Assembly: GCF_047302465.1 (NCBI RefSeq)
Contig: NZ_CP178621.1
Location: 2,666,001-2,730,000 of the forward strand
DNA from: JACMRP01 sp047302465
GTDB lineage: Bacteria; Bdellovibrionota; Bdellovibrionia; Bdellovibrionales; Bdellovibrionaceae
Direction of reading: 5' to 3'
DNA: 64,000 nucleotides
Shown: piece by piece, positions 24,930 to 33,445 of the stretch
How positions within the stretch are numbered: position 1 is the stretch's first letter
Layout: each line of letters begins with the position of its first letter
Program-made: the position numbers and the translations under genes
Notes under the pieces: model-generated
What the model was told of the DNA's origin: nothing
The model's database searches: none
What the model saw: the letters and a program-made list of their open reading frames with translations, nothing else

Positions 24930-26018
24930 ATGCGACACCTCATCCTCAAATCATTCCTTGGAATCCTCTTCTTTAGCAAGATCTGCTTTGCATCAGACTA
25001 TGCGCAGTACGATCAGTTTTTATCAACCCGCTGGCCCGTTCCAAATCCCTATATCGGCGAGTGTGAAACTCACAATCCGAAATATTGGCAATGGAAGGCT
25101 CAAAGCTTGATCTCGGTCGACCCGATCAAAGCCAAAATGCAGCTTGATGACGAAGAAGTCATGGTGCTTAGAAACCTTCTTATCAGCCAGGCGTACAACA
25201 GGCTTTTTGTGCACTCGCTGAAGAATCAAAATGTTGAAAAACCGACTGTAAAATTCTTCTGGATCGCAGCGGGCTCTCAAGCATCAGTAACGATTGGTCA
25301 TGCGTTGCAAGAAGGTGTGATTGATAATTTCCCTAATAACTCACGTGCGGGAATCATCCTAGGTCGCCTGAAAGCACTTCGTTCTGACTTACCAACTGCT
25401 CCAAGCATAATGTTAAAACATATTTCTGACGTGACCAAAAAAACGGCCGAAAATAACTGGCGCGTTTATTCTGATATTTATTGGCAACACTTAGCGTATT
25501 TGGCGTGTGGCTATAAAGAGGTTGTTGAACTAAATAAGCTCATGATCTCGGAGCGACTTGCAGCTAGTGACAAGGTAGGTGTCGATCACTATGAGCGCTT
25601 TATTCAGGTTTGGACTGATATGGAAGCGGGCCGCTATTTAGAAGCCAATATGGCCCTGATCTATCTTGAGCAATACAATATTTTGCAAAAGCATATGTAC
25701 AACGGCATTGACGCAAAAACCGCGAATGCGCTTTTGCTCTTTAACCAAATGGCCAAGGCAGAACTCAAAGGCCCAGGTGGTCGCGAGATCACACCGTTTA
25801 CCCAATTCGCAATTCAGCATAAACGTTATCCAAACCTCAGCGACTTCCCAACTCGTTTTGAGTGGATGAAATATGTCGTCAGCGAACAAGCAGCTTATTT
25901 AAAAGAATTGGGCACCGTCGAAAATGTTGAAGCGATTTTACAGAAATCTTTGTTTGAATCTTACCAGGCGATCAGCGATTATCTAGTTTATGCAGAGGGG
26001 GCTGTATGGAAGTTTTAA
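24930..26018 (+). CDS. Secreted helical protein coupled to a thioredoxin gene
   Basis: 362 residues with a signal peptide (MRHLILKSFLGILFFSKICFAS). The mature part is long, mostly helical and rich in aromatic and Lys residues, with TPR-like spacing in places (AYLACGYKEVVELNKLM, EAGRYLEANMALIYLE). There are few cysteines, so it is not an obvious thioredoxin substrate. It overlaps the thioredoxin gene by 13 bases and the two are surely co-transcribed. Function unknown. Confidence 0.75.
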   Translation: MRHLILKSFLGILFFSKICFASDYAQYDQFLSTRWPVPNPYIGECETHNPKYWQWKAQSLISVDPIKAKMQLDDEEVMVLRNLLISQAYNRLFVHSLKNQNVEKPTVKFFWIAAGSQASVTIGHALQEGVIDNFPNNSRAGIILGRLKALRSDLPTAPSIMLKHISDVTKKTAENNWRVYSDIYWQHLAYLACGYKEVVELNKLMISERLAASDKVGVDHYERFIQVWTDMEAGRYLEANMALIYLEQYNILQKHMYNGIDAKTANALLLFNQMAKAELKGPGGREITPFTQFAIQHKRYPNLSDFPTRFEWMKYVVSEQAAYLKELGTVENVEAILQKSLFESYQAISDYLVYAEGAVWKF

Positions 26019-26365
26019 GCATCCAAACTTTTAAAGAGAAAATTTTTGATTTCGAAAAAAACAAAGAGTGGGTTTTTAATGGCTCCCGCCCAGCGATCGT
26101 GGATTTTTACGCCGATTGGTGTGGTCCCTGCCGAATGCTCTCGCCAGTACTAGAAGAGATCGCAACCGAGTACGCAGGTCGCGTAGACATTTTCAAAGTC
26201 GACACCGAAGCAACACCAGAGTTATCAGCACTCTTTGGCGTACGTGGAATTCCAGCTTTGCTTTTTATCCCTACAAGCGGAGAAGAACCAGCAATGTCTT
26301 CGGGATTTGTCCCTAAAGACAGCTTACAAAAAGCAATTGCCGAGATTTTCGGAATCAATCCTTAA
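26006..26365 (+). CDS. Thioredoxin
   Basis: 119 residues of thioredoxin fold: VDFYADWCGPCRML with redox Cys39 and Cys42, the buried Asp in VDFYAD, the cis-proline in RGIPALLFIP, and a Gly-Phe (SGFVPKD) in the last strand. No signal peptide, so cytoplasmic. The N-terminal 25 residues are somewhat longer than in TrxA, and this copy is probably not the housekeeping one. It starts inside the end of the secreted protein gene, with an AGAGGGGG box upstream of the ATG. Confidence 0.92.
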   Translation: MEVLSIQTFKEKIFDFEKNKEWVFNGSRPAIVDFYADWCGPCRMLSPVLEEIATEYAGRVDIFKVDTEATPELSALFGVRGIPALLFIPTSGEEPAMSSGFVPKDSLQKAIAEIFGINP

Positions 26366-26387
26366 AATTTTCTTTGAACTGGGCTCT

Positions 26388-27176
26388 TTACAGAATCAGA
26401 GAAAACACGGCACCCAAACCATAGTGGTCTGAAACCCAGTTCTCTTGGAAGATTAAATTCGCCTTTTCAACTTTCAGGCGAGCTGGTTGATACAAAATAT
26501 AATCCAGACGTGAAGGACCATATTGCTTATCCTTCACCAATGGGTTGGTGTCAGGATTGTAAGTATACTCTTTACCATCTAGAGCATCGGCAAAGCCCGC
26601 ATCGCGGAAAACTTGTAATACCGATGAATCATAACTGTCATTCAGATCACCTACAATAACTACAGGCAAGCCTTCAGATTTTTCAGCAATGAACTTCATC
26701 ACAAACTTAGCCTGCACAACGCGGTTTTGGCGCATTTCTGCAAATGGGCTAAAGTGAACGTTGATAACCATGATCTCGCCAGAGTCAGTCAGAAACACTC
26801 CGGCATTCATGTACTGACGAGAGAACATTTTCGTAGCAGGAAGTTCGCGGGATTCTAAGTTACGGCCCGGCACTCCGGCCACTAAAGCAAGACCTTCATT
26901 CATAACACCAAACTCGTTGGTATTCTGATAGATGCCTCGGTAGTTTGTAAGGCGAATCAACTCATCAAAGATATTTTCAGACAAGGACCAGCGTGCAGCT
27001 TCTTGCACGCCAAGAATTTCTGGAAAGTCGCCCTTTGCATGTTCTTTATAAAGATGTTCAACGCGGGTTTCGTAAGCAGTTCTATAGTGATACAGATTTT
27101 GAGTGCCAATGCTGAATGCTTGGGCCATCGACTGAATTCCTAAAATGAGGAGAACTGCTAAGAGAGCTCTTTCCAT
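26388..27176 (-). CDS. Exported endonuclease/exonuclease/phosphatase-family protein
   Basis: 262 residues with a signal peptide (MERALLAVLLILGIQSMAQAF). The EEP catalytic motifs are all visible: TQNLYHY, the metal Glu in EILGVQEA, VHFSPF, GDLNDSYDS, SRLDYILYQ and the final SDHYGLGA. The family includes DNases, sphingomyelinases and inositol phosphatases, and the substrate cannot be read from these motifs. Export suggests action on external nucleic acid or phospholipid. It is one of several exported hydrolases between 23.7 and 31.6 kb. Confidence 0.85.
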   Translation of the reverse strand: MERALLAVLLILGIQSMAQAFSIGTQNLYHYRTAYETRVEHLYKEHAKGDFPEILGVQEAARWSLSENIFDELIRLTNYRGIYQNTNEFGVMNEGLALVAGVPGRNLESRELPATKMFSRQYMNAGVFLTDSGEIMVINVHFSPFAEMRQNRVVQAKFVMKFIAEKSEGLPVVIVGDLNDSYDSSVLQVFRDAGFADALDGKEYTYNPDTNPLVKDKQYGPSRLDYILYQPARLKVEKANLIFQENWVSDHYGLGAVFSLIL

Positions 27177-27220
27177 GGCGGTAATCTGGAAAAACCGTCA
27201 TGGCTTGTCAATGGCAAACG

Positions 27221-27877
27221 CTAGTCTTCCAGAACATTTCGCATTGTTCGGACCTTTTTTAAGACTTTTTGTAGCAATTTTGATTTGGAGTGGTGCATTT
27301 CGACTTCAACTGTGACGTATTGTTGCTTATCGGCAAAGGCATTTTGAATAGCTACGAGACGGCCATTGCCATCAAAAACCACCACATCCCCGTTATCCGC
27401 ACGTATCGCACGCATCGAGTTTTTAGAAGGCATGACCGTATTCAAAGTTGCTTCATTCAAATGAAGGTAGCCGTCGTCAGACGCTGCAAGTTGCTGCAAA
27501 GCCTTTGTGCGCTTCTCAAGCTTTTCAATAGCGGCGCCTCGAGTGATGGGATGGATAGTCTTTAAAAGTGGCAATGGGATAAGTTCCTTAGTCACTTTTG
27601 TGGCTCTCGTCATAATCAAACCACGAAGAGCAACGGCATAAGGGGCAGACCCATCCAATTCTTTAATCTCACGCAATTTATCTGTGTAGTACGCGACGGG
27701 ACTGAAACCACCCTGTTTGGCGGCAACCTCAATACCCGGTTGAACATAAAGGATTGGCGAGTTATCAAGGACCTTCTCGCAAGACACCACAGGCTGACCA
27801 AAAGCTACAGGTGCCAGCAGTAAAACTAGCAACAGAGCGATCAAACCACGAAGTGCATTCAATAAGAAATTTCTCAT
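27221..27877 (-). CDS. Secreted protein, unknown function
   Basis: 218 residues counted from the ATG at 27877. A TTG at 27895 in the same frame adds six residues, and neither start has a clear ribosome-binding site. Signal peptide about 1-27 (LIALLLVLLLAPVAFGQ). The mature part starts VVSCEKVL and has mainly charged helices and a Lys-rich end (HHSKSKLLQKVLKKVRTMRN). No domain was recognised. It follows the phospholipase D gene on the same strand, about 100 bases downstream. Confidence 0.65.
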   Translation of the reverse strand: MRNFLLNALRGLIALLLVLLLAPVAFGQPVVSCEKVLDNSPILYVQPGIEVAAKQGGFSPVAYYTDKLREIKELDGSAPYAVALRGLIMTRATKVTKELIPLPLLKTIHPITRGAAIEKLEKRTKALQQLAASDDGYLHLNEATLNTVMPSKNSMRAIRADNGDVVVFDGNGRLVAIQNAFADKQQYVTVEVEMHHSKSKLLQKVLKKVRTMRNVLED

Positions 27878-27975
27878 GAGCGTCAATAAATGCAAGCCAG
27901 AGGCCCCGCCAAATCAAATATAAAAGACCTTGGCTCAATAGACTGCTCACAGATTTTTCATGGGAGCAAAGATGG

Positions 27976-29676
27976 TCACAGCATATGGATGCCACCTAAG
28001 GCCTCGGTCAGACGATAGATGTACTGCTGTAAGATTTGTTGGTATTTACCCCAACCTTTTTCGCGGGCCTGATGCCACTCTGGGGCGCCCCACGAGTAAG
28101 ACTTAGCAATCAAACTGTTGCTGTAGCTTTGGAATTGCTCGACGGTTTGTGCACCATCAAGCCAAACTCCCATTTCTGAGTTATGAATACGCGAACGTGG
28201 ATCAAAATTCGAAGTTCCAATTAAAACATCCTTGCCATCAATGATCGCAATCTTGGCGTGAAGAAGATTTCCTTTAAGCTCGGGCTTTTGCGCATCTAAG
28301 CCGTGATAACTGTAGACTCGCAAACGATCACCAATTGCCGGGTCTTGTTTAAGCTTCAACAACGCAGGTGCTACGTATTGGTCAAAAACAGCTTGAGTCA
28401 CAAAACTATCATTTGTCGCCGTCGAATTGGCAATAAGCTCAAATTCTGCCTGAGGGTTCTTTAGAAGCCAGATTTTCAACATGCGGATGTCGCGTTTTCC
28501 TAAAAGTGGATACGGAGATACAATTGTGACTTTTTTCTTCGCATTTAAAATACTTTCCTTCAAAGAACGCATCAGCGAATCCGGATTGGCCTGACGTCTC
28601 CAGTATTTCCAGCGCTGAACAAAGTGCTCTTTGTCGTGAGTGAGGTTTTGTATTTCATGTACAAGTCCTGCGGCGGAATCCTCAAAACCCGTTTTTAAGA
28701 AATCCTGATTTTGCATTTCCGCCAAGCGATTCCGAACTGTCTCTTGAGCCACGTATTCCTCATAAGTCTTCTCCATCCTGTCGACTTCGAAGGTGTAATC
28801 CACACGGAAAAAACGATAGAGTTTTTCAGCTAAAGCCTTATTGAGATAGTTTGAGAATAGTCTGTTATAATAAGTCTGCAAAACGTCGCTAATGGCCGTA
28901 TTTGCTTCGCCTGCTGGTGGGCGGATCATCAACTCCACATCCCGGAAGGCCTCTCGCCCATCACGGTTCAGGCCAAAATACCCGTCAGCAATATTGCGAC
29001 TTCCAATGATCGCCAACATTTCTGGTGTCGCGGCATCGACTAATAGAATTTTATCATGAGATCTATTGTTGAGTGATACTTGCGAGTCCACAGTTTCCGA
29101 TCGTCGGCCTGTCAGCATATGACCAATGCGCGCCAAGGCTCGCGGCAATGTCGTCCAGGGATTGATGGTCACGATTTCAATTTTTCCCATGCCTTCTTTT
29201 TGACTCATTTGGATCAGTGCTAGCAACTCTGTGTGGGTGATGTGCATTGAGCCCACGGAGTCCACCATCAAACGCACCGTCACTCCGCGCTTAACGGCCT
29301 CTTTGACCTCATTCAGAATCAAGTATCCGCCTTTATCACGCGAGAAAATATAATAGGAAATATCCAAGGTCTGCTTGGCACTACGAATCGCTAAGAGTTT
29401 TGCCATCAAAGCCTCGTCAGCAGACAAAAGGGCTTTGACTTGAGCACGATTCTGCTCAACGGCAGTACGAACCTCTACATCGGCAGCTGTAAACGTCTCC
29501 CGGGCATCGATCGTCTTAACTTCTACGAAGATCTGTGAGCAAAGAGGAGCCCCCCCAGCGTGCGTCTCCGAAGGCGGGACAAACACCAAGGCGAAAACCA
29601 AAATTGCTGTTCCAAAAACGGGACAGCCTATTTCAGTTAACAACTGTCTAAATTTTAGACGCCAAAACCCCTGCAT
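27976..29676 (-). CDS. Exported phospholipase D-like protein (two HKD motifs)
   Basis: 566 residues, with TAGGAGC before the ATG. Residues about 20-40 are hydrophobic and end in ETHAGG, so it is a signal peptide or anchor. Two HKD domains are complete: RSHDKILLVD near residue 208 with GSRNIADGYFG, and LLHAKIAIID near 487 with GTSNFDPRSR. This is the layout of cardiolipin synthase-type PLDs, which transfer or hydrolyse phosphatidyl groups. Export and a long insert of about 100 residues between the domains are unlike ClsA and suggest a periplasmic or secreted phospholipase or nuclease. Confidence 0.88.
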   Translation of the reverse strand: MQGFWRLKFRQLLTEIGCPVFGTAILVFALVFVPPSETHAGGAPLCSQIFVEVKTIDARETFTAADVEVRTAVEQNRAQVKALLSADEALMAKLLAIRSAKQTLDISYYIFSRDKGGYLILNEVKEAVKRGVTVRLMVDSVGSMHITHTELLALIQMSQKEGMGKIEIVTINPWTTLPRALARIGHMLTGRRSETVDSQVSLNNRSHDKILLVDAATPEMLAIIGSRNIADGYFGLNRDGREAFRDVELMIRPPAGEANTAISDVLQTYYNRLFSNYLNKALAEKLYRFFRVDYTFEVDRMEKTYEEYVAQETVRNRLAEMQNQDFLKTGFEDSAAGLVHEIQNLTHDKEHFVQRWKYWRRQANPDSLMRSLKESILNAKKKVTIVSPYPLLGKRDIRMLKIWLLKNPQAEFELIANSTATNDSFVTQAVFDQYVAPALLKLKQDPAIGDRLRVYSYHGLDAQKPELKGNLLHAKIAIIDGKDVLIGTSNFDPRSRIHNSEMGVWLDGAQTVEQFQSYSNSLIAKSYSWGAPEWHQAREKGWGKYQQILQQYIYRLTEALGGIHML

Positions 29677-29797
29677 TTTTGCTCCTACGTCGGTGCAGAC
29701 CGTTCATAGGATTAGAATACAAAAAGTGCTCCCACTGAAAAGCCCTCTGCGGCAGCTGGGTCGTAGATGTAACACTATAGATATGGATCGTCCCCGA

Positions 29798-30046
29798 TCA
29801 CTTCTTCGTGTGGTCCACTTTCACACGAGCCAAACGGTTGGTGTTGATACCCAGAAAATAGTAAATGGGGCACCAACCGACGACTCCAGTTAACAGCGGA
29901 AGCGCACCAATCAAGTACCAGCCGTTGATTCCGGGGCCTGCTGTGAACGCCATGATCACCAAGACTGCTCCAATTACAATTCGAACCCATCGCTCTAACG
30001 GATGGATATTAATGTGCGTATGAGAGCGCATAAAACGTGTCGCCAT
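29798..30046 (-). CDS. DUF2892 / YgaP-like small membrane protein
   Basis: 82 residues. After NIHPLERWVRIVIGAVLVI come two transmembrane stretches with the family pattern (GWYLIGALPLLTGVVGWCPIYYFLGI), including the conserved Cys-Pro. This is the membrane half of YgaP-type proteins without the rhodanese domain. Such stand-alone copies often accompany sulfur metabolism, but none is visible here. AGGAGG lies 6-7 bases before the start. The spacer to the PLD gene is 121 bases. Confidence 0.82.
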   Translation of the reverse strand: MATRFMRSHTHINIHPLERWVRIVIGAVLVIMAFTAGPGINGWYLIGALPLLTGVVGWCPIYYFLGINTNRLARVKVDHTKK

Positions 30047-30157
30047 ACATCCTCCTGAACAAAGCCTATTTTATCTCGAAACAGCTCGAAGCCCCCGTCT
30101 TATTTTTGCGAAACCCCTACCTCTATGATCTAATAAACATCTAACGAGGACCACAGC

Positions 30158-30892
30158 ATGTTTTTAAGCTCACTACTATTCCTTCTGCCTTTGAGTGCCT
30201 CAGCAAAGCCCTTTGTTATTGCGACTCTCGACATGCCTCCGCATGTCGCCCTGAAGGTCGAAGCCCCTAAACCCGAAGGCGCTATCCCCAACTTTGTAGA
30301 GCAGTACCTCGCAGCTCCGTTAAAAGCGCAACATGGTTTAATTATCGAGTGGCATCAAGCCCCACTTGCAAGAGCCATCAAAGCTGTAGAGACCGGCGAA
30401 GCTGATATGCTGTTCTTTATTTCCAAAAATCCAGAGCGCGAAAAAGTTTTCGTATTCAGCAGCGAGCCCTTCTTTACAGATACGGCGGCTCTCTTAGTGA
30501 AAAAAGACTCGACCCCACTGGACGAAGTCAAAAACATTGCTCTTTATAAAAACAAAACCATCGGCATGACCGAAGGGGTGGCTACTCCAGAGATCGTGAA
30601 GAAAAATAATATCCAGATTCTTCTGGTTCCTGGAAATGCGTATATTGAAAATTCTTTGGATTTAGTAGCGCAAAATAGAATGGATGCGTTTCTCTCTCCG
30701 CTGTCGTCGGTAGGAGAATACATCGTTCACACTTCCAAACGAGAGGTGAAGTTGAAATCTTTAAAAATTGCGGGATCTGAACGAGACTACTATGTGATTT
30801 TTTCGAAGAAACTTGCACCGAAAGTGCGCGAGACCATCAACACGCTTTTGCAGAAACACCGGGCGGAATACCCAAAGCTGATCAAATACTGA
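30158..30892 (+). CDS. Periplasmic solute-binding protein, family 3
   Basis: 244 residues with a signal peptide (MFLSSLLFLLPLSASAK). The two-lobed SBP_bac_3 pattern is recognisable: FVIATLDMPPHVAL, RAIKAVETGEADMLFF, and the hinge strand TIGMTEGVATPEIVKK. These bind amino acids or opines for ABC importers or signal to receptors. No permease or ATPase gene is adjacent, so it may act with a distant transporter or be a sensor. Paralogous in type to the gene at 38626. Confidence 0.75.
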   Translation: MFLSSLLFLLPLSASAKPFVIATLDMPPHVALKVEAPKPEGAIPNFVEQYLAAPLKAQHGLIIEWHQAPLARAIKAVETGEADMLFFISKNPEREKVFVFSSEPFFTDTAALLVKKDSTPLDEVKNIALYKNKTIGMTEGVATPEIVKKNNIQILLVPGNAYIENSLDLVAQNRMDAFLSPLSSVGEYIVHTSKREVKLKSLKIAGSERDYYVIFSKKLAPKVRETINTLLQKHRAEYPKLIKY

Positions 30893-30991
30893 TCAGAACG
30901 TGTAAATGCGCGGCCCCATAAATCCCCCCATTGAGATCTTTGAATATGGAAACCGCGCGAGAGATATCTAAATCAATTTACGAACGAAGAA

Positions 30992-31579
30992 CTAGTGACC
31001 GCGAGTCGCTGTCGCACATTGTCCTTGGTGCTGACAGTTCATCATCATCTTACGGAGTTCCATCAGCTCTTTAAGGCTGTTTTCCATATCGATTTCAAAA
31101 CCAGCTTCTTTAGAACCTTTAGGTGCAATAGAAACGTATTTCTGAACATTTTTGAATTGAGATTTGTCATAATCAGTGTCGTGATCATGAAGATAGATAT
31201 TCTTTTTTAATGAGCGGACGAAACGTTGACGTTGATCCAACGCTTTAGCGCGAGCTGCAGAGTTGTCTTTCCAACATTTTACTTCGCCAACAAGAACCGC
31301 TTGTTTTGTAGCTTTTTCGAAAATAACAACGTCCAATTCACCGATAGTGCGTGTGTTGTCGCCGTATTCAATACCGTTTACGATTTCAAATTTCGCTGGA
31401 GGATAAGTCTTGTACAATTCGATACGAGCAACTTGCTCACAAACAGTGCCGACGATTTCGTAATCAAGAGCTGAATCACGAAGCTGCTCAAAGAGTTCAT
31501 CAAGTGGAGCTGCAGAGACAGAGAAAGAGACAAAAGAAACAGACAGGGTCAGAAAAAATGCGCGAACGAACGCCATCAT
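30992..31579 (-). CDS. Exported protein with a PD-(D/E)XK nuclease-like core
   Basis: 195 residues from the ATG with AAGGAG 4 bases ahead; the frame extends to 31600 without a site. Signal peptide AFFLTLSVSFVSFSVSA. The mature part shows the order of the PD-(D/E)XK fold: a helix with Glu (VCEQVARIEL), a strand with Asp (TIGELDVVIF), then a strand VGEVKCW giving the Glu-x-Lys pair, followed by a basic helix (ARAKALDQRQRFVRSL). Such enzymes cut DNA, and export would direct it at foreign or prey DNA. The family assignment rests on motif order only. Confidence 0.65.
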   Translation of the reverse strand: MMAFVRAFFLTLSVSFVSFSVSAAPLDELFEQLRDSALDYEIVGTVCEQVARIELYKTYPPAKFEIVNGIEYGDNTRTIGELDVVIFEKATKQAVLVGEVKCWKDNSAARAKALDQRQRFVRSLKKNIYLHDHDTDYDKSQFKNVQKYVSIAPKGSKEAGFEIDMENSLKELMELRKMMMNCQHQGQCATATRGH

Positions 31580-31790
31580 ATACTCCTTGTAGTCAAACAT
31601 TTGCGGTGTTTGGTAGAAACGCCGGGCCTATTCCCGATTTATACAAAGTTCAGGTGGCGTCTTAACAGCCCGATCAATCAAAGTTCAAGCTAAAAAGTCA
31701 GAGCCCTGTTATTTTTTTAGAATTTTTACAGTGACATCAATCGTCGCAGAGCTTAATTTTCACGCATATTCTAGTTTTTTTGGAGGCTTC

Positions 31791-32288
31791 ATGAATTTAA
31801 AAGCACTCATCAGAGATGTTCCCGATTTTCCCAATAAAGGTGTTCTTTTCAGAGACATTTCACCGCTTTTAAAAAATCCAGATGCTTTAGATTTTGTAGC
31901 TCACAAACTTGTAGAAGGCATCGACCTTTCTAGAGTTGAGTACTTTGCGGGCATCGAATCCCGCGGATTTATTTTAGCAATGCTTTTGTCAGCAACTCAT
32001 AAAAAGGGATTCATGCCAATTCGCAAAGCTGGCAAGCTTCCTCCACCCGTTTTTCAAACGAGTTATGATTTGGAATACGGCAAAGCCACTATCGAGCTCC
32101 CACCAGGCACTGGCAATATCATGATTATAGACGATGTCCTTGCGACTGGGGGCACTCTCCAGGCCGCTATCGATTTAAGCCGCCAGGCAGGCTATAAAGT
32201 TGAGCACGTCGCTGTACTGATTAATCTGACGTTCTTGAATAAGATGAAATTCAACGACAGCGAGATTCACTCCGTTCTTCAGTATTAG
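31791..32288 (+). CDS. apt: Adenine phosphoribosyltransferase
   Basis: 165 residues from the ATG preceded by TTGGAGG; an upstream in-frame start at 31731 lacks a site. The PRPP-binding motif IMIIDDVLATGGTLQAA is exact, and DFPNKGVLFRDISPLL is the APT signature. It makes AMP from adenine and PRPP (EC 2.4.2.7) in the cytoplasm, a purine salvage step useful to an organism that digests host nucleic acid. The length is slightly below the usual 170-180 residues, with a shortened C-terminus. Confidence 0.95.
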   Translation: MNLKALIRDVPDFPNKGVLFRDISPLLKNPDALDFVAHKLVEGIDLSRVEYFAGIESRGFILAMLLSATHKKGFMPIRKAGKLPPPVFQTSYDLEYGKATIELPPGTGNIMIIDDVLATGGTLQAAIDLSRQAGYKVEHVAVLINLTFLNKMKFNDSEIHSVLQY

Positions 32289-32293
32289 AAAAA

Positions 32294-32324
32294 CAAAAAC
32301 CCCCGCGAAGTCGCGAGGGTTTTG
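32294..32324 (+). terminator. Intrinsic terminator after apt
   Basis: Stem AACCCCCGCGA / TCGCGAGGGTT with one mismatch and an AG centre, flanked by A-rich and T-rich runs, so it can serve both apt and the convergent lipoprotein gene. Confidence 0.85.
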
Positions 32325-32351
32325 TTAATTGAACTTACTTACGCTATTTAA

Positions 32352-33170
32352 TTAGCGAACGTTGCATTGACAGCCAGCTTTAGCAAGCTTGCCCATCTTC
32401 TTAGATTTTACGCTCGCAATTTTTCTGATCTCAGCCTTGCATGAAGCGATTTCACGCTTGCTTGCTTTTTTAGAGTTCTTAGCAATTTTTTTGCAGTCGT
32501 ACTTGTTGCCCTTCTTAGCAATTTGCTTCTTGGACTTTTTAGATTGCTTAGCAATATGCTTCTTAGACTTCTTGTCTTTTTTAGCAATCTTGTTTTGTTT
32601 TTTAGACTTCTTAGCAATGTGCTTTTTAGAACCCTTGCTAGATTTTTTGAAAACTGGTTTTTCTTCTGGTTGCTGTTCTTCGTAGCTAGTCTCTGGAGTT
32701 GTATTGGCAGCAGCTTGGTCCCAAGAAGCACCTTTTTCTGGCAATTCAGTTGGTAACTGAGAAGCTGTGTCTGGAGTTACCTGCTCTACTTCAGGCGGAG
32801 TTTCTTGTTGTGGCATACCTGGAGTCGCAGTGCTTGCGTAGAAGCTGTCTGTACCTGAACCTTCTGGTGCTGCCGCATCCAATTCAGAAGTAGAACGTTG
32901 TTCGTTCATTGCTTCAGCATGAGCCGTTTGCTGTTCAGCAGCCTGAACTTCAGCTGGAGCCTGGCTAGAATCGCCCATTTCATTAGATGTATAAGCTTGG
33001 TCTGCAGAAGCTGCTGGAGCCGTAAGATCAGGGCTTGTTTGTGGCAAAGAGCCATCAAGACTAGCTGCTTCTGGTGATTGTGTTTCAGAAGACTCTCCAA
33101 CTAAGCCCTGAATAGTAGCGCAAGAAATTAACATAGAGCTTAGTAGCGCAAGGATAATTGTCTTTCTCAT
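32352..33170 (-). CDS. Lipoprotein with a long lysine-rich repeat tail
   Basis: 272 residues from the ATG with AAGGGG ahead. Signal peptide with lipobox LISC, acylated at Cys17. Residues about 20-165 are low-complexity, rich in Ala, Glu, Gln, Pro, Ser and Thr. The last 100 residues are built of short units like KKSKKHIAKK and KKQIAKKG, resembling histone H1 tails, and end with three spaced cysteines (YDCKK, ASCKAE, GCQCNVR). An acidic linker plus a basic tail suggests binding to polyanions such as LPS, peptidoglycan or DNA at the envelope. It is convergent with apt. Confidence 0.75.
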   Translation of the reverse strand: MRKTIILALLSSMLISCATIQGLVGESSETQSPEAASLDGSLPQTSPDLTAPAASADQAYTSNEMGDSSQAPAEVQAAEQQTAHAEAMNEQRSTSELDAAAPEGSGTDSFYASTATPGMPQQETPPEVEQVTPDTASQLPTELPEKGASWDQAAANTTPETSYEEQQPEEKPVFKKSSKGSKKHIAKKSKKQNKIAKKDKKSKKHIAKQSKKSKKQIAKKGNKYDCKKIAKNSKKASKREIASCKAEIRKIASVKSKKMGKLAKAGCQCNVR

Positions 33171-33445
33171 AGAAACCCCTTCATCTATAAGGAACAACCA
33201 CAACGTGCAGCGAGTTTTGTTCGTCTTTATTGTTTTAATCTGAAGTCAGTATAGCAATGTTTAGCCTGAATACCCGCTAAATATTCCAATTTCTCAAAGT
33301 AATTCGCATACTTACGAGTTAACATTTTGACACCCGACTGAGACTTCGACAGAGACGTCGATGTCTTGGGCAGAGCCTCGGATATTTTGACAAATCAAAC
33401 TGAGACAATGGACTTATTTGAACCACCCTGCTAGTTATCGGGCCT
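33171..33445. promoter_or_regulatory. Divergent promoter region with a repeated motif
   Basis: The unit ATTTTGACA followed by ACTGAGAC occurs twice, at 33324-33344 (4-base gap) and 33384-33406 (6-base gap), 60 bases apart. Each contains a TTGACA-like box. The copies lie upstream of the M1 peptidase gene. Confidence 0.4.

Noticed and set aside
30158..30892. Possible mobile or two-gene operon with the 30992 gene
   Set aside because: The genes are convergent, so they are not one operon, and no repeat flanks them.
32400..32760. Plus-strand frames with Leu/Phe-rich proteins opposite the lysine-rich gene
   Set aside because: They are mirror images of the KKSKK codons on the minus strand and have no ribosome-binding site.
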